Shown piece after piece: positions 27,127-35,870 of a stretch of DNA of 64,000 nucleotides. How positions within the stretch are numbered: the first letter of the stretch is position 1; each line of letters opens with the position of its first letter. A model generated the notes under the pieces. It was not told where the DNA came from. It made no database searches and worked only from the letters and a program-made list of their open reading frames with translations. The stretch is from Accumulibacter sp. (GTDB lineage Bacteria; Pseudomonadota; Gammaproteobacteria; Burkholderiales; Rhodocyclaceae): positions 124,001 to 188,000 of the forward strand of contig NZ_JAMTDX010000008.1 in NCBI RefSeq assembly GCF_023806625.1. Direction: 5' to 3'. Made by a program: the position numbers and the translations under genes.

Positions 27127-28551
27127 ATGGCCATTTCCTCACCCGGTCTGGGGTCCAACCTCGACGTCAACAGCATCGTGAGCCAGCTGATGGCCCTCGA
27201 AAAGCGCCCGCTGACCGAGATCGCAACAAGAGAGGCGAGCTACCAGGCCAAGCTTTCGGCGCTCGGGTCGCTGCAGGGCGCGGTGTCGGCCGTACAGACG
27301 GCGGCCGCGAGTCTCGTTCCAGCCAGCGGTTCGACCGCGCTGGAGAGGTTCTCCGTCTTTCGGACGACCGTCGCCGACAACAGCGCGGCCTCGGCGAGCG
27401 CGTCGGCGACGGCGGTGAGCGGCAGTTACACGCTCGAGGTGACGCAACTGGCGCAAGCGCACCGCATCGTCAGTGCAACCGGATCTGCCTCGCCTTTCTC
27501 GGGCGTCGGCAACACGCTGCCTGGCGGCGGCACGCTGACCATTTCGCTGGACAGCCTGAATGGCGTCAGCCCCAACCGGACGACGAGCGTCAGCATCGCC
27601 AGCGGAGCGACTCCGGAAAACGTCCGCGACGCCATCAACGGCGCTGCTGCCGGCGTTTCTGCGGTGGTGATCAACGGCGTGGCCGGCAAGCAGCTCGTCC
27701 TGACCAGCGACACGGCGGGCAGCAATCAGTTGATCACGCTTTCGGGAATCATCGGCCTGGCCTACGACCCGAATGCCGCGCCGCAGCCGGCAACCGACCC
27801 CTTCTCCGAAGCGCAGGCCGCGCAGGGAGCGAGCCTGCGGATCAACGGCATCGACGTGCACAGCGAAACGAATTCGGTCACTACCGCGATCGAAGGCGTG
27901 ACCCTGACCCTGCTCAAGGGACCCGAGGCGCCGGCTGCCGCGCTGACCACGACGCTCGCGATCAGCAGGGATACCTCGAGTCTGAACAGCGGCGTCAGCG
28001 CGCTGGTCAAGGCTTTCAACGACTTTCAGGCAACCGCCAGCAGCCTCGGCAGCTACGATGCGACGAGCCGGAAGGCAGCTGCACTCACCGGCGACAGCAC
28101 CCTGCGGACGGTGCAGAACAGCCTTCGCGCGGCGCTCGGCAACGTGCCGTCGGAGCTCTCCGGCGCGGCGCTGCAGCGGCTCTCCGATGTCGGCGTCAGC
28201 GTCCAGAAGGACGGCCGGCTGAGCGTCGACTCCACGAAGCTGTCCGCAGCGATCAGCGACAACCTCCCCGCCGTGGCCGCCCTCGTCGCTGCCTACGGCA
28301 GGGCGATCAGGAGCGCTGCCGACGGCCTCGTCGGCACGAGCGGACTGATCGCCGCGCGTACCGAGGGGATCAATGCGTCGATCAGGGGTCTCGGCTCCCA
28401 GTCGGCAGCCCTCTCGACTCGCCTCGACGCGATCGAGGCGCGCTATCGCCGACAGTTCACCTCTCTCGACACGCTGATCTCCGGAATGACCAAGACCAGC
28501 AATTTCCTCGCCCAGCAGCTGGCCAACCTGCCAGGAGCCAAAAACAGTTAG
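27127..28551 (+). CDS. fliD: Flagellar hook-associated protein 2 (filament cap)
   Basis: 474 residues. N-terminal FliD domain starts MAISSPGLGSNLDVNSIVSQLM and the C-terminal coiled region ends FTSLDTLISGMTKTSNFLAQQL, both family hallmarks. It forms the pentameric/decameric cap under which flagellin folds. The middle has a flagellin hook IN-like piece (GASLRINGIDVHSETN). The ATG at 27127 gives the conserved N-terminus; upstream open frame overlaps flaG and is ignored. Confidence 0.96.
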   Translation: MAISSPGLGSNLDVNSIVSQLMALEKRPLTEIATREASYQAKLSALGSLQGAVSAVQTAAASLVPASGSTALERFSVFRTTVADNSAASASASATAVSGSYTLEVTQLAQAHRIVSATGSASPFSGVGNTLPGGGTLTISLDSLNGVSPNRTTSVSIASGATPENVRDAINGAAAGVSAVVINGVAGKQLVLTSDTAGSNQLITLSGIIGLAYDPNAAPQPATDPFSEAQAAQGASLRINGIDVHSETNSVTTAIEGVTLTLLKGPEAPAAALTTTLAISRDTSSLNSGVSALVKAFNDFQATASSLGSYDATSRKAAALTGDSTLRTVQNSLRAALGNVPSELSGAALQRLSDVGVSVQKDGRLSVDSTKLSAAISDNLPAVAALVAAYGRAIRSAADGLVGTSGLIAARTEGINASIRGLGSQSAALSTRLDAIEARYRRQFTSLDTLISGMTKTSNFLAQQLANLPGAKNS

Positions 28552-28560
28552 GAGCGTCGA

Positions 28561-28974
28561 ATGTTCGGCAATGCACATCACGCCATCTCTGCCTACCGGA
28601 AAGTCAGTGTCGATGTCTCGGTCGAGGTCGCTGATCCTCACCGGCTGATCCTGCTGCTCTTTGCCGGTGCCCAGGCGGCGATCGCCAACGCCCGGGCCGC
28701 GATCGCGAGAAACGACGTCGCCGCCCGCGGCGAGGCGATCTCGAAGGCGATCGACATCATCGGCAACGGGCTCAAGCTGAGTCTCGACCCGGAAAGTGGC
28801 GGACAGCTCGCCGATCGGCTCGCTGCGCTCTACGACTATCTGGTCCTCCGACTGCTCCGGGCCAACATGAACGGCGACCTCGCGGCGATCGACGAAGTTT
28901 CTGCGCTGATCGAGGAGATTCACGGCGCTTGGCGGGAAATCTCGCCGGCAGCCCGCGAGCAGGCCGTTGCATGA
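28561..28974 (+). CDS. fliS: Flagellin export chaperone FliS
   Basis: 137 residues, the normal length. Four-helix FliS fold with the conserved opening (AYRKVSVDVSVEVADPHRLILLL in part) and LYDYLVLRLLRANMNGD. Binds the flagellin C-terminus to stop premature assembly. Starts nine bases after fliD and ends in an ATGA overlap with fliT. Confidence 0.96.
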   Translation: MFGNAHHAISAYRKVSVDVSVEVADPHRLILLLFAGAQAAIANARAAIARNDVAARGEAISKAIDIIGNGLKLSLDPESGGQLADRLAALYDYLVLRLLRANMNGDLAAIDEVSALIEEIHGAWREISPAAREQAVA

Positions 28975-29267
28975 GTGAGTGCCTGGATTCGTTCGAGCGG
29001 CTGCTCGACCTCTCCGAGCGAATGGTCGAGGCCGCTGAAGGCGAGAACTGGTCGGTCCTGACCAGGCACGAAGCCAAGCGCCGTGAGCTCGTCGAATCCC
29101 TGCCGGCCGATCTGTGCGCCGGGCTTGCCGACGCCGAGCAGGTCAAGGCACGCGTCCTGCTCGAGTCGTGCCAGCGATGCGACGCGAAGGTTCGTCCGCT
29201 CGTCGAGACCCATCTCGACGAACTGCGTGTGCTGCTCGGCCCAGGCCCGCAGTCTGGCTCGGGATGA
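28971..29267 (+). CDS. fliT: FliT-like flagellar chaperone
   Basis: 98 residues, all helical, Glu/Leu-rich with ERLLDLSERMVEAAEGENW and a regular heptad C-terminal half. FliT is the export chaperone of FliD and in enterics also an anti-FlhDC factor. Identity rests mainly on place (ATGA overlap with fliS) and size; sequence conservation in this family is low. Confidence 0.75.
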   Translation: MSECLDSFERLLDLSERMVEAAEGENWSVLTRHEAKRRELVESLPADLCAGLADAEQVKARVLLESCQRCDAKVRPLVETHLDELRVLLGPGPQSGSG

Positions 29268-29342
29268 TCCCGCCGCCGAGTAGCGACCGGTGAGCGAACG
29301 GCAGACGCTTGACAGCACCAGCCTTGGCTGGCTGCTCCGCCG

Positions 29343-30461
29343 GTGATCCGCGCCGACCTCGACAACCGGCTGCCCGCGGCCGGCGGATCGGCGCCGCGCG
29401 CGACCCTCCCCTTGCGCCAGCTCGCCGACAGCCTCCAGGAACTGATTCCCGGCCAGCGCCTGCTCGCCGAAATCCAGGCAGTCCTGCCGGACGGATCGTA
29501 CCGCGCGCTGATCAACCAACGCAGCGTGACGCTCGCGCTGCCTCACGCGGTGAAGGCCGGCGACGTCATCGAACTCGAAGTCAGGGCGAGCGATGGCCAG
29601 CTGACCCTGGCCGTGCTGCGCGGCGCATCCCCGGCGGCCACGAGCGCCGAGCTCGAGTCGGCTGCGACTCGCCTCAGCGTTGCCGGACGCCTGATCGGCC
29701 AACTGCTCGGTCAAGCGCTCGATGCGGGCAAGACGCCGATGCCGCTCAACGCGAGCCAGCCGATCGCCAGCGGGTCGTCGGCGCACGGAGCCGAACTGCT
29801 GCCCCTGCTCCGGCAGGCGATCGTCGAGAGCGGGATGTTCTATGAAGCGCACCAGGCGCGCTGGGTCGCAGGCGATTACAGCAAGTCACTGCTGCTGCGT
29901 GAGCCGCAGGGCAGACTCGAGCCCCGCGTCCCGGCGAGGACAGCGTCTCCTCCGCTCACTCCGGACGACGACCGCGCCGGCAATGCACGGTCGGAGACGA
30001 CCGGCACGATTCGCGCGGCTCCAGCCTCCGGTGAGTCTGCCCTTTCGTCAAACGCGGTCGAGCCGGTGGCAGAGCCGCTCCGGGCGATCGTCCAGCAGCA
30101 GCTCGAAGCCCTGGCCACGCATAGCTTCATCTGGCAGGGACAGGTCTGGCCAGGCCAGTCGATGGACTGGATCATCGACCGGTCACCCGACGGCCAGGCG
30201 GGATCCGGAGCGGACAGTGAAGCGACCTGGGAAACCCGGCTGCGCCTGACGCTGCCACGACTGGGCGAAGTCGACGCACGTATCGGCGTACAGGGCAGCC
30301 GGATCGTGCTTTCGCTGCTCTGCGCGAGCAGCGAGTCCCGCGAGATCCTCGTCGGCAGCGCGCCCTCCCTGCACGGACAGTTCGAGCAGGCCGGACTGGC
30401 GATCGTCTCGCTCGGCTTTGCCGGCCCCGATGATACCGGGCACGCGGCACCGGCGGCCTGA
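29343..30461 (+). CDS. Flagellar hook-length control (FliK-like) protein
   Basis: 372 residues. Disordered/variable N-terminal half with a beta-rich piece, a Ser/Ala/Pro-rich linker (about 195-240), and a C-terminal FliK-type domain (about 245-365) with TWETRLRLTLPRLGEVDARI and SRIVLSLLCASSE. It resembles the shorter second FliK-like proteins seen beside an FlhB C-terminal homologue in many proteobacteria. A true FliK elsewhere in the genome is possible. Followed after 43 bases by the FlhB-like gene. Confidence 0.75.
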   Translation: MIRADLDNRLPAAGGSAPRATLPLRQLADSLQELIPGQRLLAEIQAVLPDGSYRALINQRSVTLALPHAVKAGDVIELEVRASDGQLTLAVLRGASPAATSAELESAATRLSVAGRLIGQLLGQALDAGKTPMPLNASQPIASGSSAHGAELLPLLRQAIVESGMFYEAHQARWVAGDYSKSLLLREPQGRLEPRVPARTASPPLTPDDDRAGNARSETTGTIRAAPASGESALSSNAVEPVAEPLRAIVQQQLEALATHSFIWQGQVWPGQSMDWIIDRSPDGQAGSGADSEATWETRLRLTLPRLGEVDARIGVQGSRIVLSLLCASSESREILVGSAPSLHGQFEQAGLAIVSLGFAGPDDTGHAAPAA

Positions 30462-30504
30462 TGATCAACGCCCGGATGCGGCTGCCGCCAGCTCGGCTGC
30501 ACTG

Positions 30505-30792
30505 ATGCCTGAAAGACCGGTTGAGCCCCTGAAGAACGCCGTTGCACTGGCCTACGGCGAAGCTGACGCAGCCCCACGGGTCATCGCCAAGGGACGAGGG
30601 CTGCTTGCCGAACAGATCATCGCCCGTGCTCATGAACATGGGGTTTATGTCCACGAATCACCCGAACTCGTCTCACTGCTCATGCAGGTCGACCTCGACC
30701 AGCGCATCCCGCCGCAACTCTATGTGGCGGTGGCCGAGTTGCTCGCCTGGATCTACCGCCTCGAGAATGGCCAGACGCAGTCGCCGGCGTAG
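30505..30792 (+). CDS. FlhB C-terminal domain-like protein (FhlB type)
   Basis: 95 residues, equal to only the cytoplasmic C-terminal domain of the export gate protein FlhB: AVALAYGEADAAPRVIAKGRG, AHEHGVYVHESPELV and LYVAVAELLAWIYRLE. It lacks the NPTH autocleavage motif and all membrane spans, so it can only act as a soluble partner or substitute of the cleaved FlhB tail. Standalone copies next to a FliK-like gene are known in other proteobacteria. Confidence 0.85.
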   Translation: MPERPVEPLKNAVALAYGEADAAPRVIAKGRGLLAEQIIARAHEHGVYVHESPELVSLLMQVDLDQRIPPQLYVAVAELLAWIYRLENGQTQSPA

Positions 30793-30900
30793 CCTGAGCG
30801 CGGGAAGCGGATCCTCTCCCCGCGCTCGACTCGGGCTGTCCATGACCGCTCGCCGGATTTTCCTCTACACTCTCGTCTGCAGCCGAATCCGGGAGTTTGA

Positions 30901-31704
30901 ATGGAAGAGACGGACCTCGCGGCACCAGAAGAACCGGTACCGGTCGGTTTCGAGATCGAACGCCGCGACGATTACGGCCGCTACCTGATCCGCGCGCGAG
31001 CCGAAGTCGTCGCCATCCTGCGCCTGCTGGTTCAGCGAAAGTCGCTGATCAGCGCCTATTTCAACGATCGCCGATCCTTTTTGCTGACCGCCATTCTGGA
31101 GGTCGACAGCCAGGCAGGCGAACTGATCATCGACTGCAGCCGCGACGCGAACATCAACCGGCAGGCTCTGCTGGCCGACAGGCTGACGATGACCACGACA
31201 CTCGACAAGGTCAAGGTGCAGTTCGTCCTCGGTCGGCTCGACGAGACGCAGAGCGGCGGGCTGCCCGCTTTCAAGGCAGCGATCCCCGCAGAGATGCTGA
31301 GGCTGCAGCGACGTGAACACTACCGGCTGACAACCCCGATCAGCCGGCCGGTGAAACTCCAGACGACGATCCGTCGCCCGGACGGCAGCGCGCTGGCCGC
31401 CGATGCGACCCTTCTCGACATCAGCGGCGGGGGTATCGGCCTGATGGCCACCCCGCTGCTCGCCGGACTGATCGCCCGTGGTGCGGTGCTCGGCAACTGC
31501 AAGGTGACGTTGCCCGAGGAAGGCTTGCTGGTCGCCGACCTCGGCGTGCGCAACCGGATCGAGATGACCACCCGCGGTGGCGCGCGGTACGTGCGCCTCG
31601 GCTGCCAGTTCATCGGCCTGCCGGGGATCCGGATGAACATGGTCCAGCGCTACATCGCGCGCGTCGAACGCGAACGCAAGGCCAGACTCAGCGGCCTGGC
31701 CTAG
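30901..31704 (+). CDS. ycgR: Flagellar brake protein YcgR (PilZ domain)
   Basis: 267 residues. N-terminal YcgR domain (about 15-130) and C-terminal PilZ domain with the cyclic-di-GMP motif RREHYR (137-142) and DISGGGIGL (173-181). On binding c-di-GMP it slows or biases the flagellar motor. Last gene of the plus-strand flagellar run; the GGDEF protein at 56 kb is one possible source of the second messenger. Confidence 0.93.
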   Translation: MEETDLAAPEEPVPVGFEIERRDDYGRYLIRARAEVVAILRLLVQRKSLISAYFNDRRSFLLTAILEVDSQAGELIIDCSRDANINRQALLADRLTMTTTLDKVKVQFVLGRLDETQSGGLPAFKAAIPAEMLRLQRREHYRLTTPISRPVKLQTTIRRPDGSALAADATLLDISGGGIGLMATPLLAGLIARGAVLGNCKVTLPEEGLLVADLGVRNRIEMTTRGGARYVRLGCQFIGLPGIRMNMVQRYIARVERERKARLSGLA

Positions 31705-31724
31705 AGTCCAGCAAGGCCGGGGGC

Positions 31725-32093
31725 CTAGAAGCCGACCGCCAGCAGCGCCCAGGCGGCGATCACCGTCCCGACCAACGCCAGACCGTAACAGACCAGCTTG
31801 GCGCCCGTTCCGGCATGCACACCGACATCGTGCAGGCTGTGGAAAATGCGGTGGGCCGCGTGCCAGAGAAACAGCGCGATGACCGCAAGGATGAACGCCT
31901 TGCCTGCCCAGTTCCTGGCGAAAGCGAGCACGTGCGCATAACTCATGGTGTCCGCCGGCAAGAGCAGACCGAGAGGCACTGCCAGACCGGTGATGAACAC
32001 GAGCATCGGTCCGATCAGCGCGGAGAGCATCCCTCCAGCCCCGAAGAGCGCCCAGAAGATCGGAGCGTTCGAGCGTTTCAGCGTCGGTTTCAT
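31725..32093 (-). CDS. frdD: Fumarate reductase membrane subunit D
   Basis: 122 residues, three membrane spans. Matches E. coli FrdD in length and in KRSNAPIFWALFGAGGMLSA and LWHAAHRIFHSLHDVGV. With FrdC it anchors the catalytic dimer to the inner membrane and forms the quinol sites, without haem. The ATG overlaps the frdC stop (ATGA). Ends 20 bases from the convergent ycgR gene. Confidence 0.96.
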   Translation of the reverse strand: MKPTLKRSNAPIFWALFGAGGMLSALIGPMLVFITGLAVPLGLLLPADTMSYAHVLAFARNWAGKAFILAVIALFLWHAAHRIFHSLHDVGVHAGTGAKLVCYGLALVGTVIAAWALLAVGF

Positions 32094-32488
32094 CGGACCA
32101 TCCCCCAGACCACACCGAGCAGGATCAGGCTGGCCACGACTGCCGCGGCGAGGCCTCCCCCGGTGATCACCCAGGCGGGCAACCGCTGCCCTTCGACGAT
32201 CACCGGCGGCATCGTGCGCGGCATGATCTTGAACCAGGTGAAGCTGTGGTAAGCGAGCGCGGCGAGCGCGAAAAGGTGAAACCCGACATACCACGGATTC
32301 TTCAGCGCCGCGAGCCAGGCGTTCCATGCCGCCTCACCCTCGGCGAGACGGACCAGGCCGGCGAGCAGGATGCCCGCGTAGGCGGCGACGAACAGGGCGG
32401 TTCCCTCGTGAATCATGTACTCGACGAAATACGGATTCCTGCGCCACCAGCCATCCATCGAGCGGACATAAGGACGACGCTTGCTCAC
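32090..32488 (-). CDS. frdC: Fumarate reductase membrane subunit C
   Basis: 132 residues, three membrane spans. Opens like E. coli FrdC (KRRPYVR) and keeps Glu28 in IHEGTA, at the place of the Glu that shapes the quinol site in E. coli. No haem-binding His pair is expected in this subclass. The GTG start at 32488 overlaps the frdB stop (GTGA) and has AAAGGAGGTG upstream; the frame is open upstream inside frdB but unused. Confidence 0.95.
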   Translation of the reverse strand: MSKRRPYVRSMDGWWRRNPYFVEYMIHEGTALFVAAYAGILLAGLVRLAEGEAAWNAWLAALKNPWYVGFHLFALAALAYHSFTWFKIMPRTMPPVIVEGQRLPAWVITGGGLAAAVVASLILLGVVWGMVR

Positions 32489-33240
32489 CTGGCACCTCCT
32501 TTCGGAGCGAGAAACCGGAGAAAATAGTCGATCGCGCTGTTGGTCTTGTTCTGGTTGACGGCGTTGGCCGGGTCCACGTGTTTGGGACAGACCTCCGAGC
32601 AATAGCCGACCGCCGTGCAGTTGAACACGCCGTCCTCGGAGTTGACCAGTTCCATCCGTTCAGCCTTGCCGCCATCGCGCGAGTCGGCGTTGTAGCGGTG
32701 CAGCAGCGCCAGGGCCGCGGGGCCGACGAAGCGTGAATTGAGGCCGAACTGGGGACATGCCGCGTAACACAGCAAACAGTTGATGCACGAACTGAACTGC
32801 TCGTAGGCGCCGAGCTGCTCGGGCGTCTGCAGGTACTCACCCTCGGACAGCGTCCGAGCCTCCCTGGGGATGATGTACGGCTGGATGCTTTCGAGCTTCT
32901 CGATGAATCCCTCCATATTGACCACCAGATCGCGCTCGATCGGGAAATGCGCCAGCGCCTCGACGCGGACCCGCGCCGGATAGTAGTCACGAAGGAAGGT
33001 CTGGCACGACAGGCTCGGCACGCCGTTGATCATCATCCCGCAACTGCCACAGATGGCCATGCGGCACGACCAGCGGAAACTCAACGAGCCGTCGAGGTGG
33101 TCCTTGATGTACTGCACACCCTGGAGGACCGACATGTCGTCGGTGAACGGGATCTCGAAAACCTGTGCGTGCGGTTCCGTGTCGTTCTCTGGGTGATAGC
33201 GCAGCACTTCGATCTCGATAGTTTTCTGACCTTCAGCCAT
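32485..33240 (-). CDS. frdB: Fumarate reductase iron-sulfur subunit
   Basis: 251 residues. All cluster ligands are visible: [2Fe-2S] Cys59, 64, 67, 79 ([20 protein letters not shown]...); [4Fe-4S] Cys152, 155, 158 with Cys218; [3Fe-4S] Cys162, 208, 214. Shuttles electrons from the quinol site to FrdA. Very close to the enteric FrdB in motif order. The ATG at 33240 overlaps the frdA end by eight bases. Confidence 0.97.
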   Translation of the reverse strand: MAEGQKTIEIEVLRYHPENDTEPHAQVFEIPFTDDMSVLQGVQYIKDHLDGSLSFRWSCRMAICGSCGMMINGVPSLSCQTFLRDYYPARVRVEALAHFPIERDLVVNMEGFIEKLESIQPYIIPREARTLSEGEYLQTPEQLGAYEQFSSCINCLLCYAACPQFGLNSRFVGPAALALLHRYNADSRDGGKAERMELVNSEDGVFNCTAVGYCSEVCPKHVDPANAVNQNKTNSAIDYFLRFLAPKGGAR

Positions 33241-35017
33241 GGGACGCCTTCCTTTCCTGCTCGGCCTGCTCGCCGGCAGCACCGTAGGCGCGGGTACCCG
33301 GCTGCGACCTGGTGATCCTCACGGAGCCGTAGTCGATTCGCGGCGGACCCCCAGCCACGTAATGTGCCTGTGAATGCTTGAGGAAATTGACGTCGTCGCG
33401 CTGCTCGAAGCCGTCGAGCCGCTGATGGGCGCCCCGCGACTCCCGCCGCTCCAGCGCCGAGCAGGCCATCGCCTGGGCGACGTCGAGCTGGTACTCGAGT
33501 TCGATGGCCAGCAGCCACTCGGTGTTCCAGACGCTCGACTGATCGTCGAGGCGGAGGTTCCGGAAACGCTGCTTGAGCTCTTCGAGCTTGTCGCAGGTCT
33601 GCTGCATGGTCGCCGCCAGACGATAGATCCCGCAACCATCTTCCATCGTCTGCGCCATTTCCTTGCGCAATACCGCAATGCGCTCGTTGCCGCGGCCGAG
33701 TTTGAGTCCCTGGACGCGCCGCTCGACTGCCTGCGCCTGTCGGTTGAGGCTTGCCGAATTGCCCGCGGCAACTGACCGGGCGAATCGTGCCGCCTCGACT
33801 CCGGAGACCTTGCCGAAGACCAGCAGTTCCGAGAGCGAATTCGACCCGAGCCGGTTGGCGCCGTGGATCCCGACACTCGAGCATTCGCCGGCGGCGTACA
33901 GACCGGGCAGCGGCGATGCACAGCGACCGTCGACGAGGATCCCGCCCATCGTGTAGTGCACCGCCGGGCGAACCGGAATCGGTGTGCGCGCCGGATCGAT
34001 GCCGAGAAACTGCTCGGCGAGCTCGTAGATTTGTGGCAGACGCTCGCGCAGCTTGGCTTCGCCGAGGTGACGCAGGTCGAGATGGACGACCGACCCGTAC
34101 TGCCCCTCTATCGTCCGGCCTTTCTGCTGCTCGTACCAGAACGCCTGGCTCAGGCGGTCGCGCGGCCCGAGTTCCATGAACTTGTTGCGCGGCTTCTCCT
34201 CGGCCGGACCGAGTCCGTAGTCCTGGAGATAGCGATAGCCGTCCTTGTTCACCAGAAAGCCACCCTCGCCGCGACAGGCTTCGGTAAACAGCAGACCGGT
34301 CCCCGGCATGCACGTGGGGTGATACTGGACGAACTCCATGTCGCGTAGCGGAACGCCGTGACGGTACGCAAGCGCCATGCCGTCACCGGTCACGACGCCA
34401 CCATTGGTGTTCTCGCGGAAAACGCGGCCCGCCCCGCCTGTGGCGATGACCACCGCTCGCCCCTCGATGCACAGCAGTTCACCGGAGGCGATCTCGATCG
34501 CCACGACCCCCTGGACACGACCGTCGTCAACCAGCAGATCGACGCAGAAATGCTCGTCGAATCGCTTGATCGAAGGGTATTTGATCGAGGTCTGGAACAG
34601 CGTGTGCAGCATGTGGAAGCCGGTCTTGTCGGCGGCGAACCAGGTGCGCTCGATCTTCATGCCACCGAAAGCGCGCACGTTGACCCGCCCGTCGGGCGTG
34701 CGGCTCCACGGGCAGCCCCAGTGCTCCAGCTGCGTCAGCTCTTCGCTGCAATGGGCGACGAAATAGTCGACGACGTCCTGCTCGCACAACCAGTCGCCAC
34801 CATGAACCGTGTCGTTGAAATGGTACTCGAGGCTATCGCTGGCCTGCTTGACCCCCGCCGAACCCCCTTCGGCGGCGACCGTGTGGCTGCGCATCGGATA
34901 GACCTTGGATACCAGGGCGATCCGCAGCTCGGGATCGGCTTCGGCTACAGCGATGGCCGCTCGCAGGCCCGCGCCACCGCCACCGACGATGACGACATCA
35001 GCCCTGTAACTCTCCAT
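33233..35017 (-). CDS. frdA: Fumarate reductase flavoprotein subunit
   Basis: 594 residues. FAD-binding [16 protein letters not shown] near the N-terminus, covalent-FAD His45 in [11 protein letters not shown], and active-site blocks [36 protein letters not shown] and HYTMGGI. Sequence follows the E. coli FrdA pattern nearly throughout rather than the SdhA pattern, so fumarate reduction is the likely working direction. Ribosome site AAGGAG is six bases before the ATG. Follows rquA by 84 bases. Confidence 0.97.
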   Translation of the reverse strand: MESYRADVVIVGGGGAGLRAAIAVAEADPELRIALVSKVYPMRSHTVAAEGGSAGVKQASDSLEYHFNDTVHGGDWLCEQDVVDYFVAHCSEELTQLEHWGCPWSRTPDGRVNVRAFGGMKIERTWFAADKTGFHMLHTLFQTSIKYPSIKRFDEHFCVDLLVDDGRVQGVVAIEIASGELLCIEGRAVVIATGGAGRVFRENTNGGVVTGDGMALAYRHGVPLRDMEFVQYHPTCMPGTGLLFTEACRGEGGFLVNKDGYRYLQDYGLGPAEEKPRNKFMELGPRDRLSQAFWYEQQKGRTIEGQYGSVVHLDLRHLGEAKLRERLPQIYELAEQFLGIDPARTPIPVRPAVHYTMGGILVDGRCASPLPGLYAAGECSSVGIHGANRLGSNSLSELLVFGKVSGVEAARFARSVAAGNSASLNRQAQAVERRVQGLKLGRGNERIAVLRKEMAQTMEDGCGIYRLAATMQQTCDKLEELKQRFRNLRLDDQSSVWNTEWLLAIELEYQLDVAQAMACSALERRESRGAHQRLDGFEQRDDVNFLKHSQAHYVAGGPPRIDYGSVRITRSQPGTRAYGAAGEQAEQERKASHG

Positions 35018-35033
35018 GCTCGCTCCTTTCTCG

Positions 35034-35052
35034 GCCGGGCTCTCCGCCCGGC
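35034..35052 (-). other. GC-rich hairpin between rquA and frdA
   Basis: GCCGGGC and GCCCGGC form a seven-pair stem with a five-base loop in the 84-base gap just ahead of the frdA ribosome site. There is no T run, so it is not a normal terminator; it may stabilise or process the message, or partly separate rquA from frd expression. Confidence 0.45.
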
Positions 35053-35101
35053 GCGGTCAACATCTGGAGTCCCGCAATTCCCGATCACGGAACCCGTCTG
35101 A

Positions 35102-35848
35102 CTATCGATCCACGCTTCGATCGACAACCCTGAGCGTCAACATCTGATACATCCCTCCGAAGAAGCTCTGCCTGCCGACCGTCTCGTAGCTGCCGTCCTG
35201 CGGCAACCAGGCCTCGACGTCTTCACTGAACAGATCCCTGGCGAAGGGCTCGAGCCGATCGAGGACCGGCTTCCAGAAGTAGCGAAGCGGGTTGAGACGA
35301 CTCGGGGGAGCATAATCGACGATGGTCAGCGTCCCGCCGGGACGGACGACCCTGAGCGCCTCGGTCAGCGTCTTCTCGCGGACCCCCTGCGGCTGCTCGT
35401 GCAGCAGGAAGAAGAGCAGCGCCCGGTCGAAACTTGCGTCGGCAAAGGTCAGCGCGGCCGAATCCATGCAATGCAGGCCGATCGGCGCATCGCTCGCCAA
35501 CTTCGCCGACAGGTTGTCGAGCTGGATCGGCAGGATATCGACGACTTCGAGCAGACCGCCCGGACCCACGCAATCGACGAGACGCTGGGTCAGATCTCCG
35601 TAGGCACAGGCGATCTGCAGTGTCCGCCCCGGCAGGTCGTGGCCGAACTCGTCGAGAACGGCGTTGCACAGGCGCCGGTAATTTCCCCAGAGAATCAGAT
35701 TGACCAGCCACTGCCTCTCGAAAACGTGTACGGCTCGCGGATGGACGTAAGCCCACCAGTAATGCGCCTGGAGATAGTGGGGCACAGCTGGCAGGCCCTC
35801 GTTGACGGCCACGCAGGTGACCGCAGTCTGGTCGACGCTGTTCTTCAT
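35102..35848 (-). CDS. rquA: Rhodoquinone biosynthesis protein RquA
   Basis: 248 residues. RquA family: a SAM-dependent enzyme of methyltransferase fold that replaces a methoxy group of ubiquinone with an amino group, giving rhodoquinone. The signature YWWAYVHPRAVHVFERQW (30-47) followed by LVNLILWGNY, and the altered SAM motif LQIACAYGD (77-85) in place of the usual acidic GxGxG loop, single it out from ordinary UbiE/COQ5 methyltransferases. First member of a run into frdABCD; 22 bases behind tatD. The ATG at 35848 fits the family N-terminus, although its ribosome site is weak. Assignment is from remembered motifs plus context. Confidence 0.85.
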   Translation of the reverse strand: MKNSVDQTAVTCVAVNEGLPAVPHYLQAHYWWAYVHPRAVHVFERQWLVNLILWGNYRRLCNAVLDEFGHDLPGRTLQIACAYGDLTQRLVDCVGPGGLLEVVDILPIQLDNLSAKLASDAPIGLHCMDSAALTFADASFDRALLFFLLHEQPQGVREKTLTEALRVVRPGGTLTIVDYAPPSRLNPLRYFWKPVLDRLEPFARDLFSEDVEAWLPQDGSYETVGRQSFFGGMYQMLTLRVVDRSVDR

Positions 35849-35870
35849 GATGGGGCCACACCCTACCCGA

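Noticed and set aside
29309-29845. 178-codon plus-strand frame overlapping the FliK-like gene
   Set aside because: Arg/Pro-rich shadow of the real frame; no ribosome site or family pattern.
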